64,000 nucleotides of DNA from CAYLJJ01 sp964384025 (GTDB taxonomy: Bacteria > Myxococcota_A > Bradymonadia > UBA7976 > UBA1532), in NCBI GenBank assembly GCA_964384025.1, contig CAYLJJ010000006.1, forward strand, positions 1 to 64,000, in the 5' to 3' direction. The notes under the pieces are model-generated. The model did not search any database. It was not told the DNA's origin and was given only the letters and a program-made list of their open reading frames with translations. This document shows positions 32,050 to 40,520 of the stretch, in pieces (position 1 is the first letter of the stretch; the number at the start of each line of letters is the position of its first letter). Position numbers and translations under genes: made by a program.

Positions 32050-33492
32050 TTGAAGAGCCTCCTAACCCTCCTCCTCCTCTCCATCGCCTGGGGCAACCGC
32101 CCCCCTCAGCTTGAGGCGGTTGGAGATGGGGGGACGTTGAGCCTAAAGCTTAGAAACTCCCAGGTCTATGAGCTTAATCTGCGCGCAGGGGCTGCTTTGG
32201 CGCTCAACTTGGAGCGTCGTGTTGGCGGATATCAGGAGGCGAGCTTCGCTCTGCAATGCCTGGGGGAGCCCAGCCCCAGCCTGAGCCTCAAGCTGGAGGG
32301 GCAACCCCAGATCCTCGCCACTGAGCCCCTCGCTTTCCCCAAGGGTCCCCCAGCCCTCTGGATCAGCTCTGCTCACCAGGGCCGTGCTGCCTTGGAGGCG
32401 CTCCTCCCCGATGGCCTCAAGCTCAAGCATCTCTCTCTAGAGGAGGTCCCTGCTGAGTTTGGGGCTCTACGCTTTGCTCCTCTGATTCTCCTACAGTTGG
32501 GGGACTATCTTCAGCTCTCCGAAGAAGCACAACGCGCCCTTAAAGGGGCGATGGCCTCGGGGGTCACTTTGCTTATCGCGACAGGAGAGGATGAAGGCAG
32601 CGCTGAAGCCCTCTCTTCGATGGCCCCCGTCCATCTGGGACCCTCAGCGCGGGTTGGACCTCAGCTGGGGCAGGCTCTGGAGCGGATCTCCAAACGGCGC
32701 AGCTTGAAAGCCCCTCAAGAGTTTGTCCGCCTAGAAGCAGATGGAGCCCCGGTACTCCTTGAGTTGCCCTATGGAATCGGTCGATTGCGGGTGCTCTCGT
32801 TGAACCTCTCAGTACTCAGCCCTGGCGTGGTGGCAAAAGCAGCGCTTAAGTCCAGCGATAACCTCGGGCCGGTGCTGCGTTGGCTCGCAGCAGCTCCCCC
32901 GCCCAAGGAGAGAAGCCAGCGGCTCTTTCGAGGAGAGATCTGGCTCTCGCTGCTGCTCTTACTGCCGTTGATCTTGCTCTCTCGTCGTTGGCCTCGTTTG
33001 GCTTTGCTGCTGCTCCTGCCTCTTTTTGTCACCACTCTGCTGCTCTCTCCCAGCGAGGAGAGCTGCCATACAGAGCTGCTTCGAGCCCTGCTGATCCCTC
33101 TCCCAGAGGGGCAACTGTGGGTTGCCAGTGTTGACTTGGAGCTGCGACGGGGGGGGGGGCAAACCCTGATCTCAGGCCCAGGTTACAGCCTGGATGATGT
33201 TCGCCCGGGGGGCGCTTGCCTTCTCAGTGACAAAGAGGGGGCTGCGTGGCTCTTTGAGGGGGAGCCAGGAGATCATCGTCGCTTGAGTTTCTTTGCCTTC
33301 AGCTCAGAGCCGATGGAGGCTCCCAAGGGAGAGGTTCTAGAGCGGCTCCCGAACTGGCCCCCTGCGCCTCTCGCGGGGGCCAGCTTGGGCGCCCAGCGCT
33401 TCTCAATTCCCTGGGCTCCTTCAATCAAAGCTGAAGGCCGTGTGCTCTTAAGCCGAGCACCCAAAGAAAACAAGCGAAAGCACCTTGATTGA
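32050..33492 (+). CDS. Membrane protein with glutamine-amidotransferase-like periplasmic domain
   Basis: A 480-residue protein, TTG start six bases after the previous stop. A signal peptide (MKSLLTLLLLSIAWG) is followed by ~280 periplasmic residues. The part at ~105-275 (FAPLILLQLGDYLQLSEEAQ, GVTLLIATGEDEG, LELPYGIGRLRVLSLNLSVL) resembles the class-I amidotransferase-like domain of BatA/DUF4350-type proteins. Two membrane helices (~300-340; LSLLLLLPLILLSRRWPRLALLLLLPLF) and a C-terminal ~130-residue soluble part follow. No catalytic Cys/His triad is clear. It probably works with the toroid protein upstream. Confidence 0.55.
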   Translation: MKSLLTLLLLSIAWGNRPPQLEAVGDGGTLSLKLRNSQVYELNLRAGAALALNLERRVGGYQEASFALQCLGEPSPSLSLKLEGQPQILATEPLAFPKGPPALWISSAHQGRAALEALLPDGLKLKHLSLEEVPAEFGALRFAPLILLQLGDYLQLSEEAQRALKGAMASGVTLLIATGEDEGSAEALSSMAPVHLGPSARVGPQLGQALERISKRRSLKAPQEFVRLEADGAPVLLELPYGIGRLRVLSLNLSVLSPGVVAKAALKSSDNLGPVLRWLAAAPPPKERSQRLFRGEIWLSLLLLLPLILLSRRWPRLALLLLLPLFVTTLLLSPSEESCHTELLRALLIPLPEGQLWVASVDLELRRGGGQTLISGPGYSLDDVRPGGACLLSDKEGAAWLFEGEPGDHRRLSFFAFSSEPMEAPKGEVLERLPNWPPAPLAGASLGAQRFSIPWAPSIKAEGRVLLSRAPKENKRKHLD

Positions 33493-33515
33493 GCTGTGTT
33501 CAGCTTAATTCAAAC

Positions 33516-33908
33516 GGGGTGCTCGTCCGCCATGGCGGATGGAGTTAAGCAGCCAATTTCCTGGGCTTGAGCCTGCGGGTATCAGGAACGACGATGAAAT
33601 CCTTAAGAAAATCGGGGATGAGGGGATGGTTTCAGGGGTGACGATGCCTGCGACCTCTTCGAGGACCTTTGACCCAGGCGGAGAGGGAGATGAGGAGAAG
33701 CTTGAGGGCTGGTGGGAGCGAGATTCTCATGGAGAGGAGAATTGGCTGGTAGCCAGCCCCTGGAGGGCTCATCATCGCTGTTTCTGACCTTTCAGAGTGG
33801 GCTGAATCATCGCCAGATGTCGAGATTGTAATCATCGAAAATCACGGCGGATTTCTGCACGATCCTATTTGTGTACAGGATGACATCTCCCATGGCGGAT
33901 GAGCACCC
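33516..33908. mobile_element. MITE-like element with 19-bp inverted ends and target duplication
   Basis: The left end GGGTGCTCGTCCGCCATGG (33517-33535) and the reverse complement of the right end (GGGTGCTCATCCGCCATGG, 33908-33890) match at 18 of 19 positions. The 393-bp element is flanked by the direct repeat ATTCAAAC at 33508-33515 and 33909-33916, as left by a DDE transposase with 8-bp duplication. The left end has one extra G. No frame inside is long enough for a transposase, so it must be moved in trans by a full-length relative elsewhere. The left inverted repeat contains the palindrome TCCGCCATGGCGGA. Confidence 0.72.
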
Positions 33909-33984
33909 ATTCAAACATTGAGATCGGCTTGCATCTCTTCTCATTTGAGCTAAACTGCCTCCACACAACTCGTTAAGGAACCCA

Positions 33985-34920
33985 ATGAGCAAAATTTTTT
34001 GGTCACTGATCATCGTGGCATTTTTAGGCTGCAGTGATGAACCAGATAAGATTGAACCTGCGAGGCTGGGATTGAGAGGAGAATCTTGTCTGGCACGCAA
34101 CGATTGCGACTCAGATTTGGCCTGTATACGCAACATCTGCGCGTTGGATGATTTCGATATCGATTTGGAAGCAAAGAACTGTTTTGTGATTCAGTGCAAG
34201 CAGGAAAGTGATTGCGTAGAATTAAGCCCAGAGTGTCAACACCTGAGAGATGCATGCAACGAAGATATGTCTCGATGTGACATCTTTCATGAAGCTTGCA
34301 ATTTTGGATGTGTGGATAATCTATGCATAAATCAGTGTACCAATGACGAGCAATGTAATGGAGTTTGCCACAATGGCGCCTGCGTCGAATGTACAGGGCC
34401 GACTCAGTGTGATGGTGATGAGATATGTCGTGACAATCGCTGTGAAGAGATCTGCAAGGTTGACTTCGATTGCCCGCTCTTCCAAACATGTAGTAATGGT
34501 CAATGTATAGAATCTGGATGTACAACTGATCGAGAGTGCATTGCGGCCTTTGATAACGTAGAAGCTATATGTGATGACAAAAAATGCAAGCAGCCTTGTG
34601 AGATGGATATCGAATGCGGTGACCCTAATGAATGGAATTTCATGTCCTGTGAAGATGGAACGTGCCAATATGTAGGCTGCCAGTCGGATTTGGAATGCCG
34701 AGCAGCTATTTTTGATTATGAATCCATCGATCTTGCTATTGATATAGAGTGTCGTGATGGGGAACCTGGAGTAAATGCATTTGAACCGGTATCTCCTGGA
34801 CCAGTTGTCGGATGTGAAAGCAACCAATTTCAGTGTAGCAACGGAAATTGCATTAATCCAAGATGGCTGTGTGATGGTGATGATGACTGCGGTGATATGT
34901 CAGATGAAAGAGGATGCTGA
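33985..34920 (+). CDS. Cysteine-rich lipoprotein ending in an LDL-receptor class A domain
   Basis: A 311-residue lipoprotein with signal MSKIFWSLIIVAFLGC and lipobox FLGC. Over 40 cysteines are spaced as small knotted modules (CLARNDCDSDLACIRNIC, CTNDEQCNGVCHNGAC, CDGDEICRDNRC, CPLFQTCSNGQC). The final ~36 residues form a canonical LDLa module: six cysteines, FQCSNGNCI and the calcium site CDGDDDCGDMSDE. LDLa domains are calcium-dependent ligand-binding modules typical of animals. Codons are AT-rich compared with neighbours, and the gene lies beside a MITE, so recent acquisition is plausible. Predicted surface exposed and disulfide-rich. Confidence 0.8.
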   Translation: MSKIFWSLIIVAFLGCSDEPDKIEPARLGLRGESCLARNDCDSDLACIRNICALDDFDIDLEAKNCFVIQCKQESDCVELSPECQHLRDACNEDMSRCDIFHEACNFGCVDNLCINQCTNDEQCNGVCHNGACVECTGPTQCDGDEICRDNRCEEICKVDFDCPLFQTCSNGQCIESGCTTDRECIAAFDNVEAICDDKKCKQPCEMDIECGDPNEWNFMSCEDGTCQYVGCQSDLECRAAIFDYESIDLAIDIECRDGEPGVNAFEPVSPGPVVGCESNQFQCSNGNCINPRWLCDGDDDCGDMSDERGC

Positions 34921-35111
34921 ATCAGTCCACCACTGTCCCTTATGCTGTGACTGAGAGCAGAAACAGCTGATCCTCCCGCATTTTTTCAGACCCTATCTAC
35001 AGATCTCCAAAGAGAATATTTGGATTGAGTTCAGGCTAAACCCCTACTAAATTCTCCTGGAACGCTCCAAAAATCTCCTCTCAACATCAACGTCATTTCA
35101 CCGGAGGCCCC

Positions 35112-36128
35112 TTGCTCTTCAGATCAGCTCTCACTCTCCTGATCCCTCTGATCGGGCTCTCTGCTCAAGCTCAGGACTGTAAGCAGCCCTACAAGAATCC
35201 TCAGCCCCTCTCAGAGGCGGAGCGCGCTCTCTTCTGGGGCTCTCCTGAGGACAGCGTCCCTGAGAAGCTTAACGCCACCCGTAAAGATCTGGAGGACCGA
35301 CACTACCTCTCTGGTGATGAGCGCTATCTGGAGCTGTTCTACCCCCAAATCAAGGAGATCGGGGGGGGATATATGGGGGTTGGCTCTGATCAAGGTTACC
35401 TCTTTATGGGATGGATGAAGGCTGAGCTGGCTTGGTTTACAGACTATGACCCTTGGATCTCTTGGTTACACCTCTCCTACCACGCCTTCTTTGAGGTCTC
35501 TGAGGATATCGAGACCTTCCGCTCTTGGTGGAAGCCCAAGCGTTATAAGGAGGGGCGAGCGCTCCTCAAAAAGAGGTATGGTGCTCATCCCAAGTTGAGG
35601 AAAATCGAGAATGTCTATATCCGCGCTGCGATTAAGGTTAACCGCCGCCTGCGCAGGCTCCAGAGGCGTCTAAGCGCTGCGAAGATCCCCAGTTTTATCA
35701 CCGACGAAGCTCAATACCGCTATGTACGCGAGATGGTGATGGTGGGGAGGGTACGCCCTATGCTGGGGAACCTCCTGGACAAAAAGGGCCTCCTGGGCGC
35801 CTCCAAGGTCGCCAAGACCCTCAAGGTGCCTATCCGAGTCCTCTATCCTTCTAACGCCGAGAGCTATTGGAGATTCTCAGAGCAGTTCCGCGAGAATATT
35901 CGAGGGCTTCACAGCGACGCCTGTGGCTGGGTCACTCGTACCATCGCCATCAAGCCGATCAATGGGGATTATGTATATAACCTGCAACCCATCGAAAATT
36001 TTAAGCTTTGGTTGGCAGAGCCCTGGGTGAAGCGGGTCCGCCAAGTTGCCCCTATCGGTCATGTTGCAGAGGATCAATATCCCCTGACCCGAACGCTCAA
36101 GTTGCCTGAGAAGAAGAGTAAGAAGTAG
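35112..36128 (+). CDS. Secreted protein, LIC_10091-like family (tentative)
   Basis: A 338-residue exported protein. The TTG start is preceded by GGAGG at about four bases, and the signal is LFRSALTLLIPLIGLSAQA. The mature sequence is well conserved in style, with YLSGDERYLELFYPQIKEIG, GGYMGVGSDQGYLFMGW, ELAWFTDYDPWISWLHLSYH and VKVPIRVLYPSNAE-like segments. These recall the LIC_10091-type family, whose members combine a 'GVGSDQ' motif with a YDPW motif. That family has an unclear, possibly methyltransferase-like fold, and the function is unknown. This is the first of four same-strand genes for periplasmic proteins. Confidence 0.55.
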   Translation: MLFRSALTLLIPLIGLSAQAQDCKQPYKNPQPLSEAERALFWGSPEDSVPEKLNATRKDLEDRHYLSGDERYLELFYPQIKEIGGGYMGVGSDQGYLFMGWMKAELAWFTDYDPWISWLHLSYHAFFEVSEDIETFRSWWKPKRYKEGRALLKKRYGAHPKLRKIENVYIRAAIKVNRRLRRLQRRLSAAKIPSFITDEAQYRYVREMVMVGRVRPMLGNLLDKKGLLGASKVAKTLKVPIRVLYPSNAESYWRFSEQFRENIRGLHSDACGWVTRTIAIKPINGDYVYNLQPIENFKLWLAEPWVKRVRQVAPIGHVAEDQYPLTRTLKLPEKKSKK

Positions 36129-36181
36129 AGATTAAGAAAGGGGGCTTCTCAGCCCTTTGTTCAGTCGGGAAATATCGAGAT

Positions 36182-36958
36182 ATGAGATCTTTGGTCCTCC
36201 TTAGCCTCTCCTTCTGTCTGGCTTATGCTGCCCCTCGCCCTCATCCTGAAAGGGCGACACAGCAGGCCCCAGACAGGGCAGATTTGAGCGGCTCGTTGTT
36301 TGAAACGCTCTACAATCTGGATTCTGAATTGAGACCCACACCTCTGAGGCCCAGGCCTAAGGAGTGTCACTATCGATCCCGAGATTGGAGCGTGGTCAAG
36401 AAGAAGACCATCTTGCGCAAACGGGTGAGCAAACCCTACTCCAAGGTCACCAAAGCAGAGAGGGCTCCCAAAGAACCTCGCTGTACGCTCTGCGAAGAGG
36501 ATCAACGCAGCATCCAGATCGGAAAGCTTCCCACGGTCAAGATCTGTTACATCTATGCCCAACAGGTGGAAGACGCCCTCAGAGATCTTCTAAAAAATAA
36601 AGACTTTAAGATCACCAGCCTACAGGGTTATCGGGTGGGACGTACCCGAGGAGCGATTAAGAATGGGATGCGCTCTGAACTCTCCAACCACTCCTTTGGC
36701 ACCGCCATCGACATCAACCGAGGGCAGAACGGCCTCTATAAACGCTGCAAACTCAAGCACCCCGCGCCGCAGCGCGCAGAGGATCTCAAAGGCTGTCGTT
36801 TGGCTCATGGAGGCGCCTGGGATCCTCGAAGCCGCCCCAGGACCACCATCACCCGTGGAGGGCCAGTGTTTGAAGCTTTTAAGTCGTTCTGGAGATGGGG
36901 TGGGGAGATCCCAGGAGCTACTAAGGACTTTATGCACTTCTCTCTAACAGGAGAATAG
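36182..36958 (+). CDS. Periplasmic M15-type (D-Ala-D-Ala carboxypeptidase-like) peptidase
   Basis: A 258-residue exported protein. The signal MRSLVLLSLSFCLAYAAP precedes a ~120-residue N-terminal region with three cysteines (CTLCEEDQR). The C-terminal M15C/extensin-like catalytic fold has LQGYRVGRTRGAIKNG, the zinc-ligand motif HSFGTAIDIN (His and Asp ligands), GGPVFEAFKSFWRWGGE and the last ligand in DFMHFS. Such enzymes trim peptidoglycan stem peptides or cross-links. Its stop is directly abutted by the ATG of the LysM/serine-hydrolase gene, so the two cell-wall proteins are made together. Confidence 0.82.
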   Translation: MRSLVLLSLSFCLAYAAPRPHPERATQQAPDRADLSGSLFETLYNLDSELRPTPLRPRPKECHYRSRDWSVVKKKTILRKRVSKPYSKVTKAERAPKEPRCTLCEEDQRSIQIGKLPTVKICYIYAQQVEDALRDLLKNKDFKITSLQGYRVGRTRGAIKNGMRSELSNHSFGTAIDINRGQNGLYKRCKLKHPAPQRAEDLKGCRLAHGGAWDPRSRPRTTITRGGPVFEAFKSFWRWGGEIPGATKDFMHFSLTGE

Positions 36959-38218
36959 ATGCGCCTCTTGCTTCTCTGGGGGCTCTCCCTTCTTTTGATC
37001 TGCTCTGCCCAGGCCAAGCGCCATAAGGTTCGCGCAGGAGAGAGCCTCTGGCCCATCGCGCGACGCTATGGCTGTACTGTCAACCAACTGCGTCACGCCA
37101 ACGGCCTCAAGGAGGGTCAGGACCTCCTCCAGATCGGCCAGCGTCTGCGCATCCCCTGGTGTAAAGGGAAGCCAAAGAAGCTCGCGAAGATCAAGGGTCG
37201 CGAGGAGCGCCGTAAGCGCCGCAAGAAGCGCCTCTCGCCCGGACGACATAAGACCGATACCGAGACCCTAGAGCGCCTGATGAGAGCTCAGGGATTTCGC
37301 CCTCCAAGCAACTTTAAGGCTCTGATCTTGGAGATCACCCTGAATCGAAAGCAGACGCGCATCCTCAGCGAACGCCCCTTCTCCTGGAAGAAGACCTATG
37401 ATGATTGGCAGGGTTGGAACCCGGCCAGCACCGTCAAGCTCTACCCCGCCATCAGCGCCCTTGAGCGAGTGCGCGCTAAGGGTTTTAACCCCCTGAAGAC
37501 TAAAGCCAGCTTCTTTGACCGTCGAGGGCGTCGGAAGCGCACATACTCCATCCGTGAGCTGGTTTTGGAGGCCTTGGATAAGAGCAATAACATCTTTTAT
37601 AACCGCTTGGTTCAGCTCGCGGGCTATGCGCGTCTCAATGGCCAGTTTTTTACACGCCGTCGAGGCTTTCGTCACAGCGGCATCCACAAACCCTATGAGC
37701 GCTCCAAGTGGGTGCCGATGACGGGACTCTCCCACTTCAGCAGGGCCCCCAAGATTCAACTCCATCAAGGGCGTCGAATGCGCAGCATCTATGGAGGCAA
37801 GAGCAAAGGGAAGTTTCACTGTCCCTACAGCGGAGCCTGCACCAGCCTCGCGGATCTGACCTCGACGATGCGCCGCTTGATGCTCCATGAGCAGCTCCCC
37901 AAACGACAACGCTTTCGCCTGAAGCGCGCTGAGCTTGATCTGCTCCGCAGCGCCTTAGCGCGTCGTCATAAGCGGGGGATGGAGGTGGTCGACACCTTCA
38001 CCAAGGCTCTCAGGAAAGAGAGCAAAGGGAAGGTCGTTTTCTTTCATAAGCCGGGTTACTCCGAGGGCTGGATGAGCGACATCATCTATGTCTATCTCAA
38101 GGGAACTCGACGCCGCTGGATCGTCGCCTTGGCGGGCTATAAGGGGCGTGGAGCCCTAAACTCCGCTGCCCACCATATCGCTGCCCTCCTGGCAGATGAT
38201 GCCTTTATTAAGGAATAG
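36959..38218 (+). CDS. LysM domain fused to a penicillin-binding/beta-lactamase-like serine hydrolase
   Basis: A 419-residue secreted protein. The signal (MRLLLLWGLSLLLICSAQA) is followed by a LysM peptidoglycan-binding domain (~20-67; HKVRAGESLWPIARRYGCTV, GQRLRIPWC). A very basic linker (REERRKRRKKRLSPGRHK) leads to a class-A beta-lactamase-type domain: nucleophile motif STVK (ASTVKLYP), SNN (KSNNIFYN) and a KPG triad (FHKPGYSEGW) in place of KTG. All three catalytic boxes are present. It probably acts on peptidoglycan rather than drugs, given LysM and the adjacent M15 enzyme. Zero spacing to both neighbours. Confidence 0.82.
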   Translation: MRLLLLWGLSLLLICSAQAKRHKVRAGESLWPIARRYGCTVNQLRHANGLKEGQDLLQIGQRLRIPWCKGKPKKLAKIKGREERRKRRKKRLSPGRHKTDTETLERLMRAQGFRPPSNFKALILEITLNRKQTRILSERPFSWKKTYDDWQGWNPASTVKLYPAISALERVRAKGFNPLKTKASFFDRRGRRKRTYSIRELVLEALDKSNNIFYNRLVQLAGYARLNGQFFTRRRGFRHSGIHKPYERSKWVPMTGLSHFSRAPKIQLHQGRRMRSIYGGKSKGKFHCPYSGACTSLADLTSTMRRLMLHEQLPKRQRFRLKRAELDLLRSALARRHKRGMEVVDTFTKALRKESKGKVVFFHKPGYSEGWMSDIIYVYLKGTRRRWIVALAGYKGRGALNSAAHHIAALLADDAFIKE

Positions 38219-39058
38219 ATGATGTACCTCGCCATACTCCTGCTCAGCGGTCTTTCCACTCCCTGTCAGGCTCCTCCAGAAGGAATGTCCTGTATCCCCG
38301 GCGGCGCCTTCCTCAGAGGTACAGATCGGGGGGATCCTCCTGCTCAACCTCAGAGCAGCGTTGAGGTCGGGACTTTTTATATGGATATCAACGAGGTCAG
38401 CAACGCCGACTACCGCGTCTGCGTTAAAGCGAAGCGCTGCAAGAAGGCTGGCCCCAAATACAGCGACTTCAGCCGTCCCCAGCAGCCCATCAATGGCCTG
38501 AGTTGGTTTGATGCTCTTAACTACTGCGAGGCGATGGGCAAACACCTACCCACAGAGGCGGAGTGGGAGAAGGCCGCGCGCGGGGTGGATGGTCGCCGCT
38601 TCCCTTGGGGGGATGAGCCCGCCACTTGTAAGCGCGCGGTGATCAAGGACAAACGGGGGCGAAGCTGTGGAGTCAAGAAGGCCAGCGGCATCAAACCGGA
38701 GACAGGGCGAGTCTGGCTCGTCGCTCAGAAACCAGCGGCGATTCACGGTCTCAGGGATATGGCAGGCAACAGCTACGAGTGGGTCTACGACTGGTATAGC
38801 GAGAGCTGGGCTGAGTGTGGCGCTGCCTGCCAAGGACCCAATCCCAAAGGCCCCTGCGAAGGCAAGGCTCCCTGTAAAGGCCACCGAGAGCGAGTCGTCC
38901 GGGGGGGCTCATGGTACTGGCCAGGCTTTCATGCCACCACCTACCATCGCCGGGCTCATCTCCCCAGTAACCGCCCCTTTCACCACTTTGGCTTTCGCTG
39001 CGCGGCTTCGCTCGAGGAGGCCAAGGAGCTTAGGAGGGCACCCGCTTCCAATCCTTGA
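38219..39058 (+). CDS. Secreted formylglycine-generating-enzyme-like (SUMF1) domain protein
   Basis: A 279-residue exported protein with the FGE-sulfatase fold: GMSCIPGGAFLRGTD, VGTFYMDINEVSNADY, PINGLSWFDALNYCEAMGKHLPTEAEWEKAAR (positions ~95-125), GLRDMAGNSYEWVYDWY and VVRGGSWYWPG with the closing GFRCAAS. True FGE enzymes oxidise a sulfatase cysteine. Many secreted relatives are carbohydrate-binding or unknown, and no sulfatase gene is nearby. Its ATG directly follows the stop of the serine hydrolase. The 3' end overlaps the converging transaldolase by 29 bases. Confidence 0.82.
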   Translation: MMYLAILLLSGLSTPCQAPPEGMSCIPGGAFLRGTDRGDPPAQPQSSVEVGTFYMDINEVSNADYRVCVKAKRCKKAGPKYSDFSRPQQPINGLSWFDALNYCEAMGKHLPTEAEWEKAARGVDGRRFPWGDEPATCKRAVIKDKRGRSCGVKKASGIKPETGRVWLVAQKPAAIHGLRDMAGNSYEWVYDWYSESWAECGAACQGPNPKGPCEGKAPCKGHRERVVRGGSWYWPGFHATTYHRRAHLPSNRPFHHFGFRCAASLEEAKELRRAPASNP

Positions 39059-39674
39059 GGAAGCTGGCTAGACCTGCATCTGTAAGAGGATGCTTGACCA
39101 GCTTCATCATCACCTTAAAGGGGATCGTCACCACATGGGCGCCCTGCTGGGCAGCCTCCAGGACATGCAGAGGATGACGGACGCTGGCCACCAACACCTC
39201 TGTATCAAACTCATAGTTTTCATAGATCTCCATGATCTGAGCGATCAGCTCCATCCCCTCATGACCAATATCATCCAAGCGTCCGATAAAGGGGCTGATG
39301 TAACTTGCCCCCGCTTTGGCTGCCAGGAGAGCCTGAAGGGGAGAGAAGCAGAGGGTCACATTGGTAGCGATCCCCTTCTTTGAACACCAGCGTGTCGCCT
39401 TGAGCCCCTCGGGGGTGAGGGGGATCTTGACTACGACGTTCTTATGCAGATCTGAGAGGGTCTGAGCTTCCTTGATCATCCCCTCATAATCCAAGGCTAC
39501 CACCTCGGCGGAGATGGGGCCGTCAACCTCCTTACAGATCTCCATCAGGACCTCATGGAAGGGCCGCCCAGTTTGAGCGATAAGGCTGGGATTGGTAGTC
39601 ACACCGTCCAGGAGACCCAAGCTGGCGGCTTCGCGGATCTCCTCGATCTGAGCGGTGTCGATAAAGAACTTCAT
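39030..39674 (-). CDS. tal: Transaldolase / fructose-6-phosphate aldolase family
   Basis: A 214-residue short-form transaldolase: MKFFIDTAQIEEIREAASLG, DGVTTNPSLIAQTG, Schiff-base Lys83 in VVVKIPLTPEG, ATNVTLCFSPLQALLAA, SYISPFIGRLDD and a C-terminal DAGLASFLKDW. This size class contains both transaldolases (TalC/YwjH type) and fructose-6-phosphate aldolase, and sequence inspection cannot separate them. Either way it acts on sugar phosphates of the pentose phosphate pathway in the cytoplasm. AAGGA precedes the ATG. It is the only gene on this strand between 26 and 41 kb. Confidence 0.9.
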   Translation of the reverse strand: MKFFIDTAQIEEIREAASLGLLDGVTTNPSLIAQTGRPFHEVLMEICKEVDGPISAEVVALDYEGMIKEAQTLSDLHKNVVVKIPLTPEGLKATRWCSKKGIATNVTLCFSPLQALLAAKAGASYISPFIGRLDDIGHEGMELIAQIMEIYENYEFDTEVLVASVRHPLHVLEAAQQGAHVVTIPFKVMMKLVKHPLTDAGLASFLKDWKRVPS

Positions 39675-39844
39675 GGCTCTTCCTTATTATCAACTGAAGA
39701 ATGAGGGGGCGCACTCTAACAGGGCTCCAATCCAGGGGCCAGCCAACGAAAAGAGCAGGGCTCACAGAGAACAAAAAGAGATCTATCCGTGCTTTACCAT
39801 CGGGTTTTGGGGTAGATCTCTCTTAAGCCGCCCCCGAGGTTAAG

Positions 39845-40468
39845 ATGAAGCCTGTAAAACAGAAAGCTCCAGAATATCCACAGCTCACCACTTTCCATTT
39901 AGAGCGCCGAGAACTGCTGACTCTCTTCGCCAAGGGAGCTGCTTTCCTTGGGGTCTCTTCCAGTCTGGGCTGTGTCCTCCAACCTGAAGAGAGCGACGCG
40001 GGCGGCGCTGGGCCAGGGGTAGATGGGGGAGGGGTTCCTCCTCATGAGCCTCCCATCAGCGGCGAAGTTGATAGCCATCAGTATCCCGATACAGGTGAGC
40101 CTCCCATGGGCGGCGGCATCGAGCCCTATCCATATCCAGACGCAGGTGGAGAACCTGAGCATCAATATCCAGATATGGGTGAGCCTCCCATCGCGGGAGC
40201 AGAGCCTCTGCCTCTCGACGCGGGCGGCACTGATCCCTGCGAACTTCCTGAGCCAGGTGAGCCTCCTATGGCAGGGGATATCGCTCCCTATGAGCCCCCC
40301 GATGCGGGTGAGCCTCCTATGGCAGGGGATATCGCTCCCTATGAGCCCCCCGATGCGGGTGAGCCTCCTGTAGCGGGCGGCGTTATCGATCCCCATGTAT
40401 ATCCCGACGCTGGCCTTCCTGACGCAGGTGAGCCCCCGATAGCGGGTGGAGATATGCCTTCCGAGTAA
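39845..40468 (+). CDS. Tat-type lipoprotein with DAGEPPMAG repeats; candidate radical SAM substrate
   Basis: A 207-residue protein. The N-terminus has a twin-arginine signal (ERRELLTLFAKG, Arg21-Arg22, hydrophobic GAAFLGVSSSLGC) with a lipobox cysteine at 43. The remaining ~160 residues are a low-complexity chain of about eight repeats ending EPPxAGG and joined by Y/H-x-YPDAG or YEPPDAG segments, rich in Pro, Gly, Asp and Tyr, with a single further Cys. Two 51-bp units are identical. It lies 52 bases upstream of a radical SAM/SPASM maturase gene. The arrangement of repeated core plus maturase is that of modified-peptide (RiPP-like) systems. That link is inference; it may simply be a stalk-like lipoprotein. 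Confidence 0.65.
   Translation: MKPVKQKAPEYPQLTTFHLERRELLTLFAKGAAFLGVSSSLGCVLQPEESDAGGAGPGVDGGGVPPHEPPISGEVDSHQYPDTGEPPMGGGIEPYPYPDAGGEPEHQYPDMGEPPIAGAEPLPLDAGGTDPCELPEPGEPPMAGDIAPYEPPDAGEPPMAGDIAPYEPPDAGEPPVAGGVIDPHVYPDAGLPDAGEPPIAGGDMPSE
40256..40357 (+). repeat. Two perfect 51-bp tandem repeats (EPPMAGDIAPYEPPDAG)
   Basis: Units 40256-40306 and 40307-40357 are identical, followed by a diverging third. They code 17 residues each within the repeat lipoprotein. DNA-level identity shows recent duplication of a unit. Confidence 0.85.
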
Positions 40469-40520
40469 AGCCTCTGACCTGCAACACCTGATCTTAACTC
40501 CCACCCCCTGAAAGCCGATC

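Noticed and set aside
33539..33835. Frames inside the MITE-like element as a transposase
   Set aside because: The longest is about 80 codons, with no DDE or helix-turn-helix features.
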